A stretch of DNA of 64,000 nucleotides from Deltaproteobacteria bacterium. GTDB taxonomy: Bacteria > Desulfobacterota > Desulfuromonadia > Desulfuromonadales > Geopsychrobacteraceae. Location: contig JAGYPB010000009.1 in the NCBI GenBank assembly GCA_018399135.1, positions 1-64,000 of the forward strand, in the 5' to 3' direction. Both the position numbers and the translations under genes were made by a program. Below are positions 53,547 to 62,135 of the stretch, piece after piece (the stretch's first letter is position 1; each line of letters opens with the position of its first letter). The notes under the pieces are model-generated. The model saw nothing but the letters and a program-made list of their open reading frames with translations, was not told the origin of the DNA and did not search any database.

Positions 53547-54826
53547 TGCAACAGCGTATCATTACTGCCAGACTCCTGGTGACAGCAGATCGCCCACCCA
53601 TCGACAACGGAGCGTTGCTCTGCAACGCTGATCGGATTGTCGCCGTAGACAACCTGACTGCTCTTAAAAAATCCCACCCCGGCATCTTTGTTAAAGACTA
53701 TGGCGATGCTGTTATCCTCCCCCTGCTTGTCAACGCTCATACCCATCTGGAACTGACTGATTTTTCTCACTGGGCAGATAGAAAAGGGGAGGTGGTTGAT
53801 GAGTATAAAGGCTTTGTTGACTGGATTCTTCAGCTGATTCAGGTCAAAAAAAAACTCGATCCCGACAATTATCGTCACGCTGTTATTAACGGTATTGAAC
53901 AATCCGTCAGCGCCGGAACCGGAGTGGTTGGCGATATTCTTGCCCATCACAGTGCGCGTAGCGCCTATCAAGGAACACCCCTGGCTGGTGTTGTTTTTCT
54001 TGAAACCCTGGGGCAAGACCCGGCGATGATCCGGCGTCTGAAAAAAGCGTTGTATCAGAACCTGGAAGAACCATTCGCTGCAGAGGCTGTGCTTGGTCTC
54101 TCTCCCCATTCTCCCTACACCATCAGCAATGTCTATTTGCGCCATGTTTATCATCTGTGCAAACGTCGTGGGCTGCGCTGCTGTACCCATATTGCCGAAT
54201 CGAAAGAAGAATTGTCGTTTACCCGTGACAGTCGTGGTGCGATTGCTGAGCGTTTTTACCAGGCCATCAACTGGCAGCGGTTTATCCCACCACCGAGCGG
54301 CTTACGTCCTGTAGCGTATCTTGAAAAGCTTGGTGGGTTGTTTCCTGAGAACCTGTTGGTTCATGGTGTGCATCTTGATGAGAACGACGTCGAGCTACTG
54401 GCGTGCAACAAGATGTCTCTGTCCTTGTGCCCACGCAGTAATCAACGTTTAAACGTCGGCAAGGCGCCTGCCGGTCGTTTGCTCAAAGCCGGCGTCAACC
54501 TGGCCCTGGGTACTGACAGCCTGGCCAGTAATGATAGTCTGTCAATCTGGGATGAAATGCACTTTGCCGCTCACTGGTTTGCCGGTGAGCTCGACGCCCC
54601 GACAATCTTTGCCATGGCGACCAGGCAGGGAGCTGCAGCCCTTGGCGTCAGTGATGATTATGGCAGTTTGAGTGTGGGAAAAAGGAGTGGTTTTCAGATT
54701 GTCACTGCTCCAGATGGTGCAGCTTCAGAAGTGTATGAATATTTCACCTCCGGAATTGCTACGGATGCTATAATGCAAATTTACCACGATGGTGTTCCAC
54801 TCCTTTCCGGGGTAAAGTCATCATGA
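53546..54826 (+). CDS. amidohydrolase-superfamily metal-dependent deaminase/hydrolase
   Basis: 426 residues of the cyclic deaminase (TRZ/ATZ) branch. Metal ligands are seen in LVNAHTHLELT, CTHIAES, LVHGVHLDENDVE and LGTDSLASNDSLSIWDE. The substrate is unknown. Aminodeoxyfutalosine deaminase of the futalosine menaquinone route is one candidate in this branch; S-adenosylhomocysteine or guanine-like deaminases are others. The ATG shares a base with the panP stop (TGATG), and the gene overlaps rseC by four bases. Confidence 0.82.
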   Translation: MQQRIITARLLVTADRPPIDNGALLCNADRIVAVDNLTALKKSHPGIFVKDYGDAVILPLLVNAHTHLELTDFSHWADRKGEVVDEYKGFVDWILQLIQVKKKLDPDNYRHAVINGIEQSVSAGTGVVGDILAHHSARSAYQGTPLAGVVFLETLGQDPAMIRRLKKALYQNLEEPFAAEAVLGLSPHSPYTISNVYLRHVYHLCKRRGLRCCTHIAESKEELSFTRDSRGAIAERFYQAINWQRFIPPPSGLRPVAYLEKLGGLFPENLLVHGVHLDENDVELLACNKMSLSLCPRSNQRLNVGKAPAGRLLKAGVNLALGTDSLASNDSLSIWDEMHFAAHWFAGELDAPTIFAMATRQGAAALGVSDDYGSLSVGKRSGFQIVTAPDGAASEVYEYFTSGIATDAIMQIYHDGVPLLSGVKSS

Positions 54827-55272
54827 TTGAGGAGTTTGGTACCGTTATTGCGCTGCGTAACGGTGGGCGTATTGCCCTGGTACAATGTCATAAACAATCG
54901 GCCTGTGATGCCTGCCAGGCAGCAAGTGTTTGTCAACCTGGTAATGGCAAGCTGCGTGAGGTAGAGGCACGCAACGATGCACAGGCCCTTGAACATGATC
55001 GGGTCAGGTTGGCCACCACCACCACAAATTTTCTGCGCTCTTCTTTTATCCTCTATATCCTCCCGGTGCTGGGGATGCTCAGCGGCGCCGGATTGGGCCA
55101 CCGACTTGGCAACTCCGGGTTTTTGACCATTGACCCGGAATTGCTCATGGCACTATCAGCGGTTACCGGGATGGTGGTTGTTTTTGGATTGATTTATTAT
55201 CTAACTCGCCGCCTCAAGCGAAATGCATTTATGCCGGTTGTCGTTGCGGTAGAGGTAGAAAAATTGCAGTAA
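54823..55272 (+). CDS. rseC: RseC/MucC-family membrane protein
   Basis: 149 residues: a soluble N-terminal part with four cysteines (CHKQSACDACQAASVCQPG), then two transmembrane helices (about 68-90 and 105-128). This is the layout of RseC, linked in other bacteria to the SoxR-reducing Rsx/Rnf complex or to sigma-E control. In an anaerobe the Rnf link is more plausible, but no rnf genes are here. ATGA overlap with the amidohydrolase; smpB follows 16 nt downstream. Confidence 0.82.
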   Translation: MIEEFGTVIALRNGGRIALVQCHKQSACDACQAASVCQPGNGKLREVEARNDAQALEHDRVRLATTTTNFLRSSFILYILPVLGMLSGAGLGHRLGNSGFLTIDPELLMALSAVTGMVVVFGLIYYLTRRLKRNAFMPVVVAVEVEKLQ

Positions 55273-55288
55273 AAGGACGTATGCACCC

Positions 55289-55744
55289 ATGGGAATCAAA
55301 ATTATTGCCACCAATAAAAAGGCCTATCACGATTATTTTATCAGTGATGTGTTTGAAGCCGGTCTGGTGTTGACCGGGACGGAAGTCAAATCGATCCGCG
55401 ATGGTAAGGTCAACCTAAAGGAGGCCTTTTGCCGGATCAAGGATGGCGAGGTCTTTATCAACAACATGAATGTTGCGGAATATACCCACGGAAATCGCGA
55501 AAATCACGATCCCACCCGGATGCGCAAGTTATTGTTACATCATTCTGAAATCGATAAATTGGTACGCATGACCGAGCAGAAAGGGTTGGCCCTGATCCCG
55601 ACCAAAATTTATTTCAAAAACAATTATGTCAAAGTGGAAATCGGCCTTGGACGTGGTAAAAAACTTCATGATAAGCGTGAGACGTTAAAACGCAAGGAAG
55701 CCGACCGCGATATGGCGAAGGCGATTAAGCAGCATAATCGATAA
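55289..55744 (+). CDS. smpB: SsrA-binding protein SmpB
   Basis: Binds tmRNA and places it in stalled ribosomes for trans-translation. 151 residues, standard length. IIATNKKAYHDYFISDVFEAGLVLTGTEVKSIR start, HGNRENHDPTRMRKLLLH, VKVEIGLGRGKKLHDKRETLK and a basic C-terminal tail. It is the last gene of the panB operon, and its RNA partner ssrA lies 90 bp downstream. Confidence 0.97.
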   Translation: MGIKIIATNKKAYHDYFISDVFEAGLVLTGTEVKSIRDGKVNLKEAFCRIKDGEVFINNMNVAEYTHGNRENHDPTRMRKLLLHHSEIDKLVRMTEQKGLALIPTKIYFKNNYVKVEIGLGRGKKLHDKRETLKRKEADRDMAKAIKQHNR

Positions 55745-55774
55745 CAAATCATAACTGATTCATAACTGATAAAT

Positions 55775-55803
55775 TTGCTTTTTTTATCGATATTTGAGAT
55801 AAT
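55775..55803 (+). promoter_or_regulatory. promoter of ssrA
   Basis: TTGCTT (55775-55780), a 17-nt spacer and GATAAT (55798-55803) lie 31 nt before the mature 5' end. Just upstream, tcataactgat occurs twice in tandem (55749-55759, 55760-55770). Confidence 0.65.
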
Positions 55804-55834
55804 TAGAATATTGAAGTTCAACCACTTTATCAAT

Positions 55835-56191
55835 GGGGGTGTCAAGGTTTCGACGGGGGAAGGAAACGAAGTGCCGCATGCCGGAGTGGGCAGGCTCCGT
55901 AAAAAAGCCCAACTTAACTAAACGCAGACTCTGACGTTAGTTACGCATTAGCAGCTTAATAGCTGTTACGTCCTGTCACTCATCGCCTGTGTGGCTGTTG
56001 GGACGTTAATTGAAGCGGGCTGGTTTTGAAGAAAGACTGTGGCTTCGAAACGAGACTAAAAGCAGACTCGCCTGATCTGTATCCTGTCTGTAGGAGCCTG
56101 ATCAAGGTTAAACTCAATTTACAGACTAAGCATGTAGAAGCCTTACGCGGATAGCTTTCGGACGCGGGTTCAATTCCCGCCACCTCCACCA
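55835..56191 (+). ncRNA. ssrA: transfer-messenger RNA (tmRNA)
   Basis: A one-piece tmRNA of 357 nt. The 5' end gggggtgtcaaggtttcgac and 3' end gacgcgggttcaattcccgccacctccacca form the tRNA-like domain with encoded CCA. The resume codon GCA (55924) opens the tag ADSDVSYALAA ending in TAA TAG (55957-55962). The YALAA end is the degradation signal for ClpXP-type proteases. Pseudoknot-forming repeats follow the tag. A strong terminator lies 5 nt downstream. Confidence 0.97.
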
Positions 56192-56195
56192 ATAA

Positions 56196-56242
56196 AACAC
56201 GAGGGAGATCAGTTTCTTAGCTGGTCTCCCTCGTGTTTTTTT
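56196..56242 (+). terminator. intrinsic terminator of ssrA
   Basis: aacacgagggaga pairs perfectly over 13 bp with tctccctcgtgtt and is followed by seven or more T residues. Confidence 0.95.
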
Positions 56243-56308
56243 AAATGAATGCCTTGCTACTCAGCGGGGTGGGGCTCACTTCCTTGACTGGGGCTGCGCC
56301 TGATTTTT

Positions 56309-57457
56309 CTACTCAGCCAGAGAAAACTTTCCGTCCCTGACCTGAACCATGACCATAGAGTCGACATCAAGACCATTGTGATCTTCAGCGGTCATGTTAT
56401 AGATGCCGGAAACTCCAATGAAGTTGGTGGTGCTTTCAATGATGGTGCGTATTTTGTGCGGGTCGGTTCCCACCTCACGGATGGCATTGGCGATGATCAT
56501 GATCGCATCCCAGGCATAGCCGGAATGAGTGTTGATCGGAAATTGCTTGTCGTAACCTTTTTCCTTATAGAGGCGGATGAATTCCTGGATGATCGCTTTC
56601 TGCGGGTCGCTGTCCGGCAGTTCATCGGCAACCATCAGCTTGGTCGAGGGCATCCGATCACCTTCACTGGCTGATCCGGCCAGCTCAATGTACTTGGGAT
56701 CCGGCAGCCCGTGGCACTGGAACAGGGGGATATCTATGCCAAGCTGGGCGCGGTTTTTAGCAACAATGGAGCCTGCCGGTCCGATGGTCCAGGTCAGAAT
56801 CGCCTGGGGATTGCTGTTCCGCAGCCGGGTCAGTTGAGCAGTCATGTCGGTGTCACGAGTTCCGAAGGACTCCTTGGCGATGATCTCAATGCCGTATTTC
56901 GGCGCTAGAGCTTCCATCCAGCGTTCGCCATCCTTACCGAAACCGTCTGCCGCCGCCATCAGGGCAACGCGGGTCAACCCCTTTTCTTTCAGGTAAACGA
57001 ACAGTCGTTCAACGGCGGTACTGGAACGCTGAGGTGACTTGAACACCCACTCGAAAGAACCAAGCTGCCCGCCCATGATGACCGGGTCTCCACCGACGGT
57101 CATAACGATAGGAATCTGACCTTTGTCGACATGCGGTTTGACCGCCATGCCGACGTCGGTCAAGGTCGGTCCGATAATGGCCACCACCTTATCGCGGTGG
57201 ATAAAACGACGGACCAGGGAAACCGCTTTGGCCGGGTCGGCCTCGGTATCTGCGATCACCAGTTCGAGTTTCTTGCCGTTAATGCCGCCTTCGGCGTTGA
57301 TTTTGTCAATTACAAGTTCGGCTACCAATTTGGTTGGAGTGCCGATGAAGGCGGCTCGTCCTGACAGGTCAAAAAAGGCGCCTAGTTTGATGGTGTCAGC
57401 CGCTGCCACACTCGCTAGCAGAAGCAGGCTGGCCAATAATGCTGCTGTTTTATTCAT
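56309..57457 (-). CDS. livJ: branched-chain/aromatic amino-acid ABC transporter substrate-binding protein
   Basis: A periplasmic type I binding protein of 382 residues. An N-terminal signal peptide (MNKTAALLASLLLLASVAAA) is followed by IKLGAFFDLSGRAAFIG, NAEGGINGKKLELVIADTEADPAKAV and IIGPTLT, the LivJ/HAAT pattern. AAGGAG precedes the ATG. It lies downstream of the Liv ATPases but is separated from livF-paaK by 262 bp that shows no clear terminator. The ligand is unknown. The linked iorAB and phenylacetate-CoA ligase suggest aromatic amino acids or aryl acids, possibly branched-chain ones. Confidence 0.9.
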   Translation of the reverse strand: MNKTAALLASLLLLASVAAADTIKLGAFFDLSGRAAFIGTPTKLVAELVIDKINAEGGINGKKLELVIADTEADPAKAVSLVRRFIHRDKVVAIIGPTLTDVGMAVKPHVDKGQIPIVMTVGGDPVIMGGQLGSFEWVFKSPQRSSTAVERLFVYLKEKGLTRVALMAAADGFGKDGERWMEALAPKYGIEIIAKESFGTRDTDMTAQLTRLRNSNPQAILTWTIGPAGSIVAKNRAQLGIDIPLFQCHGLPDPKYIELAGSASEGDRMPSTKLMVADELPDSDPQKAIIQEFIRLYKEKGYDKQFPINTHSGYAWDAIMIIANAIREVGTDPHKIRTIIESTTNFIGVSGIYNMTAEDHNGLDVDSMVMVQVRDGKFSLAE

Positions 57458-57719
57458 TTGCTACTCCTTGTTAATGTCAGATGAAATGGAAAAGCAGGGA
57501 GTTGTTCGCTCCGACTGTAATCAACGAATCAGATATTTTTTGGTACTGCAAACGGTTTTTGTTCGTTACAAACATCGTTTGATTGAAAGAGGTTTGAATA
57601 TTACGGAAATGCCCGAGAAAATCAACACATTTACCGGAATTCTACAATTGATGGCGATGAGGATTTTCTTCTGTTTCTGATCAAGACAGATAGTGCCGGT
57701 AATCTCTTGCATATGTCCG

Positions 57720-59807
57720 TCAGACGATCTCCCCCTGCAGGCGATTGTCGAACACCCGTTGGCTCTTGCGTTCGGAGCGGGGGAGGGTCGCGTATTCGAC
57801 AAGTTCCAGGTCGGCAGACACCAACAGTTGTTTTTTGATCTGATGCCCGATCTCATGGATCAGTTCGGCGCTGCGGGTTGTGGCAACCTTTTCGGCGCGT
57901 TCGATGATCAGACGCATGGAGTCGCGCCCGGTGTTGTCACGGGTTAGATGGATCTGGTACTCGGATCCGATGCCAGGCACGGCTGAGAGGATGGTGTCGA
58001 TGCTGCTCGGATAGATGTTGACGCCACGGAATTTGATTGTGTCGTCACTGCGTCCCTTGATACGGGAGTGGCGCGGCAGGATGCTGCCACAGTTGCAGCG
58101 GCCGGGAATAATCCGGGTAATGTCACGGGTGCGGTAACGGATCAGTGGGGCGGCCTCTTTACACAGAGAGGTAACAACCATTTCGCCCCATTCACCTTCG
58201 GGTACCGGTTGGAGGGTTTCGGGATCAAGGATTTCAAGGAGGTAATAATCTCCCCAGTAGTGGATGCAGTCGTGTTCGCTGCATTCGATCCCGGTGCCGG
58301 GACCGTAGAGTTCGGTCAGTCCGGTAATGTCGAACAGTTCCGCTCCGCCAAAGAGCTCGGAAATTTTCAGGCGCATGGCCCGGCTGGAGCGTTCGGATCC
58401 ATAGATGATTTTTTTGACAGCGATCTTGTCGGCGATGCCGCGTTTGTGGATCTCTTCCGCCATCAGCAGGGCCATGGAGGCGGTGGAACAGAACACGGTC
58501 GATTGAAAATCGAGGAGAAACTGGATCTGCATATCGATGTTACCCGGCCCGACCGGAATGGCCAGTGCCCCCATCTTTTCACAGCCGCTCTGGAATCCGA
58601 CCCCGGCGGTCCAGACCCCGTAGCCGACAGCGATCTGAACCCGGTCAAGGGGGGTTACTCCGGCCATCTGATAGCAGCGGGCAAAGAAATGGCCCCAATC
58701 GTCGATATCTTTCTGGGTGTAGCTGAGAACCTTGCGCTTGCCGGTGGTGCCGGAAGAGGCATGGATCCGGACAATCTGTTCAAACGGCACTGCTCTCAGG
58801 GGAAAGGGGTATTCCGCCCGTAGATCCTCGGCGGTAGTGAAGGAGAGTTTGCGCAGATCGTTGAGTGACTGGATCGATGCCGGCGTCATGCCGGCCCCTT
58901 CAAATTTTTTGCGATAAAAGCTCGATCCTTCCCAAACATGATTAACCGTCCACTTCAATCCGTTCAGCTGATGCGCGGCAAGTTCCGTTTCGGTGCTGAA
59001 GTCAGGCATAAAGCTCAGTTCTGACATAAGGTTCTTCTCCAGGCGGATATTGGTCAAGCCTGCGCCGCCGAGGCGGCTGGCAGCAGGATTATCATCACTG
59101 GCGGCGCCCAGAAAGGCTGAGCGCAGCGCCGGATCATTGAGCAATTTGCGGCTTGGCCCCTGTTCCACGACCTTGCCGTGAGCCAGCAGGTAAGCGTAGT
59201 CGGATGCCGATAAGGCGCGGGCGGCGTTCTGTTCCACCAGCAGGATGGTGGTGCCGGAGCGGGACAGCTGGTGGATGATGGCAAAGATGTCGTCGGTAAT
59301 ACGTGGTGCCAGCCCCAGGCTTGGTTCATCCAATAACAGCAGGGACGGGCCTGCCATCAGGGCGCGCCCCATGGCGAGCATCTGCTGTTCGCCACCGGAG
59401 AGGGTTCCGGCCAGTTGCTGGTACCGTTCGCGCAGTTTGGGGAAGCGCACAAAGATCTCATCCATGCGCTCAGCCCCCAGCTTTTTTGACAGCTTCAGGG
59501 GAAGGGCTCCCAAGCGCAGATTGTCATGGACACTTAAGTGAGGAAAAACTTCCCGACCTTCCGGCGACAGGGCAACCCCCAGACGCGCCATCTGCGCTGG
59601 TGCCTTGCGGGTGATCTCCTGTCCGCTGAGGCTGATGATTCCACCGGTCGGAGAGTGAAGACCCATGATGCATTTAAGCAAGGTACTTTTTCCCGCGCCG
59701 TTCGCGCCAACCAGCGCAACGGTCGTACCTTTTTGAAGCTCCAGATCAACCCCGAACAGAGCCTGAGCCGCACCGTAATGCGCAGTGAGATTGGTAATTT
59801 TCAGCAT
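57720..59807 (-). CDS. LivF ABC ATPase fused in frame to phenylacetate-CoA ligase
   Basis: 695 residues. Positions 1-235 are a LivF-type ABC ATPase: Walker A GANGAGKST, signature LSGGEQQ, Walker B LLLLDEPSLGLAP. After a 25-residue linker, positions 261-695 form a complete phenylacetate-CoA ligase (PaaK), 435 residues. It has HASSGTTGKRKVLSYT (AMP-binding), YGSERSSRAMR, DITGLTELYGPG, RTRDIT and KGRSDDTIKFRGVNIYPS. ATG at 59027 begins MSELSFMPDF, with GGAGAA (59040-59035) 7 nt upstream. PaaK can thus be made alone, as usual, or as a fusion. CoA activation of the arylacetate from the IOR route is a likely role. Confidence 0.9.
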   Translation of the reverse strand: MLKITNLTAHYGAAQALFGVDLELQKGTTVALVGANGAGKSTLLKCIMGLHSPTGGIISLSGQEITRKAPAQMARLGVALSPEGREVFPHLSVHDNLRLGALPLKLSKKLGAERMDEIFVRFPKLRERYQQLAGTLSGGEQQMLAMGRALMAGPSLLLLDEPSLGLAPRITDDIFAIIHQLSRSGTTILLVEQNAARALSASDYAYLLAHGKVVEQGPSRKLLNDPALRSAFLGAASDDNPAASRLGGAGLTNIRLEKNLMSELSFMPDFSTETELAAHQLNGLKWTVNHVWEGSSFYRKKFEGAGMTPASIQSLNDLRKLSFTTAEDLRAEYPFPLRAVPFEQIVRIHASSGTTGKRKVLSYTQKDIDDWGHFFARCYQMAGVTPLDRVQIAVGYGVWTAGVGFQSGCEKMGALAIPVGPGNIDMQIQFLLDFQSTVFCSTASMALLMAEEIHKRGIADKIAVKKIIYGSERSSRAMRLKISELFGGAELFDITGLTELYGPGTGIECSEHDCIHYWGDYYLLEILDPETLQPVPEGEWGEMVVTSLCKEAAPLIRYRTRDITRIIPGRCNCGSILPRHSRIKGRSDDTIKFRGVNIYPSSIDTILSAVPGIGSEYQIHLTRDNTGRDSMRLIIERAEKVATTRSAELIHEIGHQIKKQLLVSADLELVEYATLPRSERKSQRVFDNRLQGEIV

Positions 59808-59865
59808 TTCCTTGTTTGTCCCTTGTCCCTTGAACCTCGAGCCTTGTGCATTCTAAATTCCGCCC

Positions 59866-60630
59866 TCACGCCGTCGCCTCCATCGTCCCCAGATAGGCTT
59901 CCAGTACCAGTGGATTGCGGCGGACTTCATCAGGGGTGCCGCTGGCGATACAGCGGCCGCTGTCCAGCACAATGACCTCATCAGCAATACTCATGACCAG
60001 ATCCATATCATGTTCCACCAGCAGCATGGTGTGTCCGGCGCTGCGCAGAATTCGCAGCTGTTCAGCAATAGCGGCGGTCTCTTCGCTGTTAAGGCCGGCG
60101 ACCGGTTCATCCAGTAACAGCAGGTGCGGTTCGCTGACGGCGGCCCGCGCCATTTCCAGCCGTTTCCTGTCACCATAGGAAAGTATGCCGGCAGGCCAAT
60201 CGGCCTTGGCGCTCAGTTGAAACCGGTCAAGGGAATCGAGAGCCTGCAGTTTTAACCGCCGCTCTCGATGGCGTAAATAGGGCAGGCGCAGCATCGCCAT
60301 CAGCAAGGAGTTACCGCCCTGAACTGTCAGACCCGCCAGAACATTGTCGAGCACAGTTAATCGGGGAAAGATTTTCAGGTTCTGGAAGGTGCGGGCAATA
60401 CCGAGGTGACTGATCTGATGAGCTGCCAGACCGACCAGGTTCTGACCACGAAAACGGATGTTGCCGCTATCCGGTTGCAGGATCCCGGTGATGCAGTTGA
60501 TCAGGGTGGTCTTGCCGGCACCATTGGGGCCGATGAGGGCGGTCAGTTGACCGGCTTTAACTTCAAACCCGACCTCACATAAGGCTGGTAGACCACCGAA
60601 ATTTTTTGCAACATGTTCAAGATGGAGCAT
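59866..60630 (-). CDS. livG: branched-chain amino-acid ABC transporter ATP-binding protein
   Basis: A cytoplasmic ATPase of 254 residues. Walker A GPNGAGKTT, a signature region SYGDRKRLEMARA (LSYG replaces the common LSGG, as in other LivG), and Walker B LLLLDEPVAGLN. The GIARTFQNLKIFPRLTVLDNVL stretch is typical of LivG. It overlaps the end of livM by 14 nt, and the livF-paaK start is 58 nt downstream. Confidence 0.94.
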   Translation of the reverse strand: MLHLEHVAKNFGGLPALCEVGFEVKAGQLTALIGPNGAGKTTLINCITGILQPDSGNIRFRGQNLVGLAAHQISHLGIARTFQNLKIFPRLTVLDNVLAGLTVQGGNSLLMAMLRLPYLRHRERRLKLQALDSLDRFQLSAKADWPAGILSYGDRKRLEMARAAVSEPHLLLLDEPVAGLNSEETAAIAEQLRILRSAGHTMLLVEHDMDLVMSIADEVIVLDSGRCIASGTPDEVRRNPLVLEAYLGTMEATA

Positions 60631-61615
60631 TTTTTTGCCTGTGTAATGCTAATTTGATCCGCACCATATCCACCAGTCCGGCAACCAGCCCCTGCGGGAG
60701 AAAAATCAGTACCAGTACCAGGATGCCGCCGTGGACAAAATCCTTGTAGGTTTCAAATAGATCGACCCATTCCGGCAGCATGGTGATCAGGCCGGTGCCG
60801 ACCAGAGTTCCCCAGATGGAACCCATGCCGCCGATGACAACCATGATAACAAAGTCGGTAGCGACGAAAATATCAAAGGAATCGGGACTGATAAAGTTGT
60901 AGGTGTGCGCGAACAGGCTGCCGGCGATGGAAGCCATGGTCGCCGAGAGGACAAACACCTTGACCTTGGCACGGGCGGTATCGACCCCAAGTGCGGCAGC
61001 AGCGGTTTCATCTCCGGCCAGAGCCGCCAGGCCTCGCCCTACACCACTGCGGACCAGGTTAAGGCAGAGCAGCAGGGCGAGCAGGGTGAAGCCCCAGAGC
61101 AAGTAATGGAGGCGCACCTCATCATCAAACATCAGGGGGCCGATGGCGAGGGAGGGGATCCCGGCAAAACCGCTGGGCCCGCCGGTGACTTGATCCCATT
61201 GGAGCAGAATGTTGTGAAAAACAAAGTTCATGCCCAGAGTCGCCATCGCCAGATAGTGTCCGGCCAGCCGCAGGAGCGGTACACCAATCAGGCCGGCGAA
61301 CAAGGCGACCAGCAGGGCGGTGAGGGCCAGGGCGGGCCAGGGCGAGAGACCGAAGGTGACGGTGGCGATGGCCGAACCATAAGCGCCCATGCCGAAAAAG
61401 GCAGCATGGCCGAGGGAGATCTGGCCGGCATAGCCGACAAACAGAGCCAGGCCGAGAACGACGATGGTATTGATGGCGATCAGATTGGACAGGCCGAGGG
61501 TGTAAGGGTTGTCCTGAAAAAGGGGATAGACCAGCAGCACCGTAGAGAGGACGGCGACGGTTAACCCGGTGCGGTGCAGATAGATGAAGTAAAATAACTT
61601 TTCTTTGCTGGTCAT
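60617..61615 (-). CDS. livM: branched-chain amino-acid ABC transporter permease
   Basis: A membrane permease of 332 residues with about nine hydrophobic helices. It carries NLIAINTIVVLGLALFVGYAGQISLGHAAFFGMGAYG, the LivM/LivH signature, and GGMGSIWGTLVGTGLI, the coupling-helix region. It is LivM by length and by the extended N-terminus. The usual partner LivH is not found between here and the window end. It lies 16 nt after iorB. Confidence 0.93.
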   Translation of the reverse strand: MTSKEKLFYFIYLHRTGLTVAVLSTVLLVYPLFQDNPYTLGLSNLIAINTIVVLGLALFVGYAGQISLGHAAFFGMGAYGSAIATVTFGLSPWPALALTALLVALFAGLIGVPLLRLAGHYLAMATLGMNFVFHNILLQWDQVTGGPSGFAGIPSLAIGPLMFDDEVRLHYLLWGFTLLALLLCLNLVRSGVGRGLAALAGDETAAAALGVDTARAKVKVFVLSATMASIAGSLFAHTYNFISPDSFDIFVATDFVIMVVIGGMGSIWGTLVGTGLITMLPEWVDLFETYKDFVHGGILVLVLIFLPQGLVAGLVDMVRIKLALHRQKNAPS

Positions 61616-61631
61616 GTCATTTCCCGGTCAC

Positions 61632-62135
61632 TCAGGGTGTTGCCTGCCCGCGCCGAAATGCGGTCAGATTCTGCTCAACGAATTTTTGCGGGGCCAGCAG
61701 TCTGATAGCTTTTTCGCAGTCCACTGCGGTACAGAAGATTGCTTGCTCACGTACTGCCACGCCGAGGAGTACCAGGTTCAGAAGCACCGCATTGCCCAGT
61801 TGTCTGGCGATGTCTGCGGCATCGATACGGATACCGCTGTCACTATTGGCGGAATTGATGACCCAGCAGCCGTCTTCTTTCAGTAAGCTGTTGTGCACTG
61901 GCAGGTTTGCTTCCCATAGCAGCAGACCCAGATCCGCCTGGCCGCTACGGATCAGTGGGCCGGAAAAATCTCCCACCTTGATGGTCGACAGCACCGTGCC
62001 GCCGCGCTGGGCCATGCCGTGGGTTTCGGAGGTCAGAACCGGTATCCCCCGATCGACGGCCACTTGCGCAATCACGCGGGTCAGTAACAGAACCCCCTGA
62101 CCGCCGATACCGCTGACAATTATCTGTTGTTTCAT
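61632..62135 (-). CDS. iorB: indolepyruvate:ferredoxin oxidoreductase, beta subunit
   Basis: The gamma-domain subunit of the 2-keto-acid ferredoxin oxidoreductase. ATG 62135 (MKQQIIVSGIGGQGVLLLTRVIA), with GGAGG just upstream, overlaps the iorA stop (ATGA). 167 residues, slightly shorter than most IorB (about 190-200). SETHGMAQRGGTVLSTIKVG is the family signature. With IorA it converts aryl pyruvates to aryl-acetyl-CoA and reduced ferredoxin. Confidence 0.93.
   Translation of the reverse strand: MKQQIIVSGIGGQGVLLLTRVIAQVAVDRGIPVLTSETHGMAQRGGTVLSTIKVGDFSGPLIRSGQADLGLLLWEANLPVHNSLLKEDGCWVINSANSDSGIRIDAADIARQLGNAVLLNLVLLGVAVREQAIFCTAVDCEKAIRLLAPQKFVEQNLTAFRRGQATP

Noticed and set aside
55749-55770. 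Tandem tcataactgat repeat as the start of a CRISPR-like array
   Set aside because: Only two 11-bp units without spacers; it is more likely part of the ssrA promoter region.
57458-57719. Small ORF MQEITGTICLDQ... between livF-paaK and livJ
   Set aside because: No ribosome binding site, no family resemblance, and poor codon pattern; left as intergenic.
60905-61564. 219-codon plus-strand ORF opposite livM, rich in Gly/Gln/Glu
   Set aside because: Composition is that expected from the complement of hydrophobic transmembrane codons; livM is certain.
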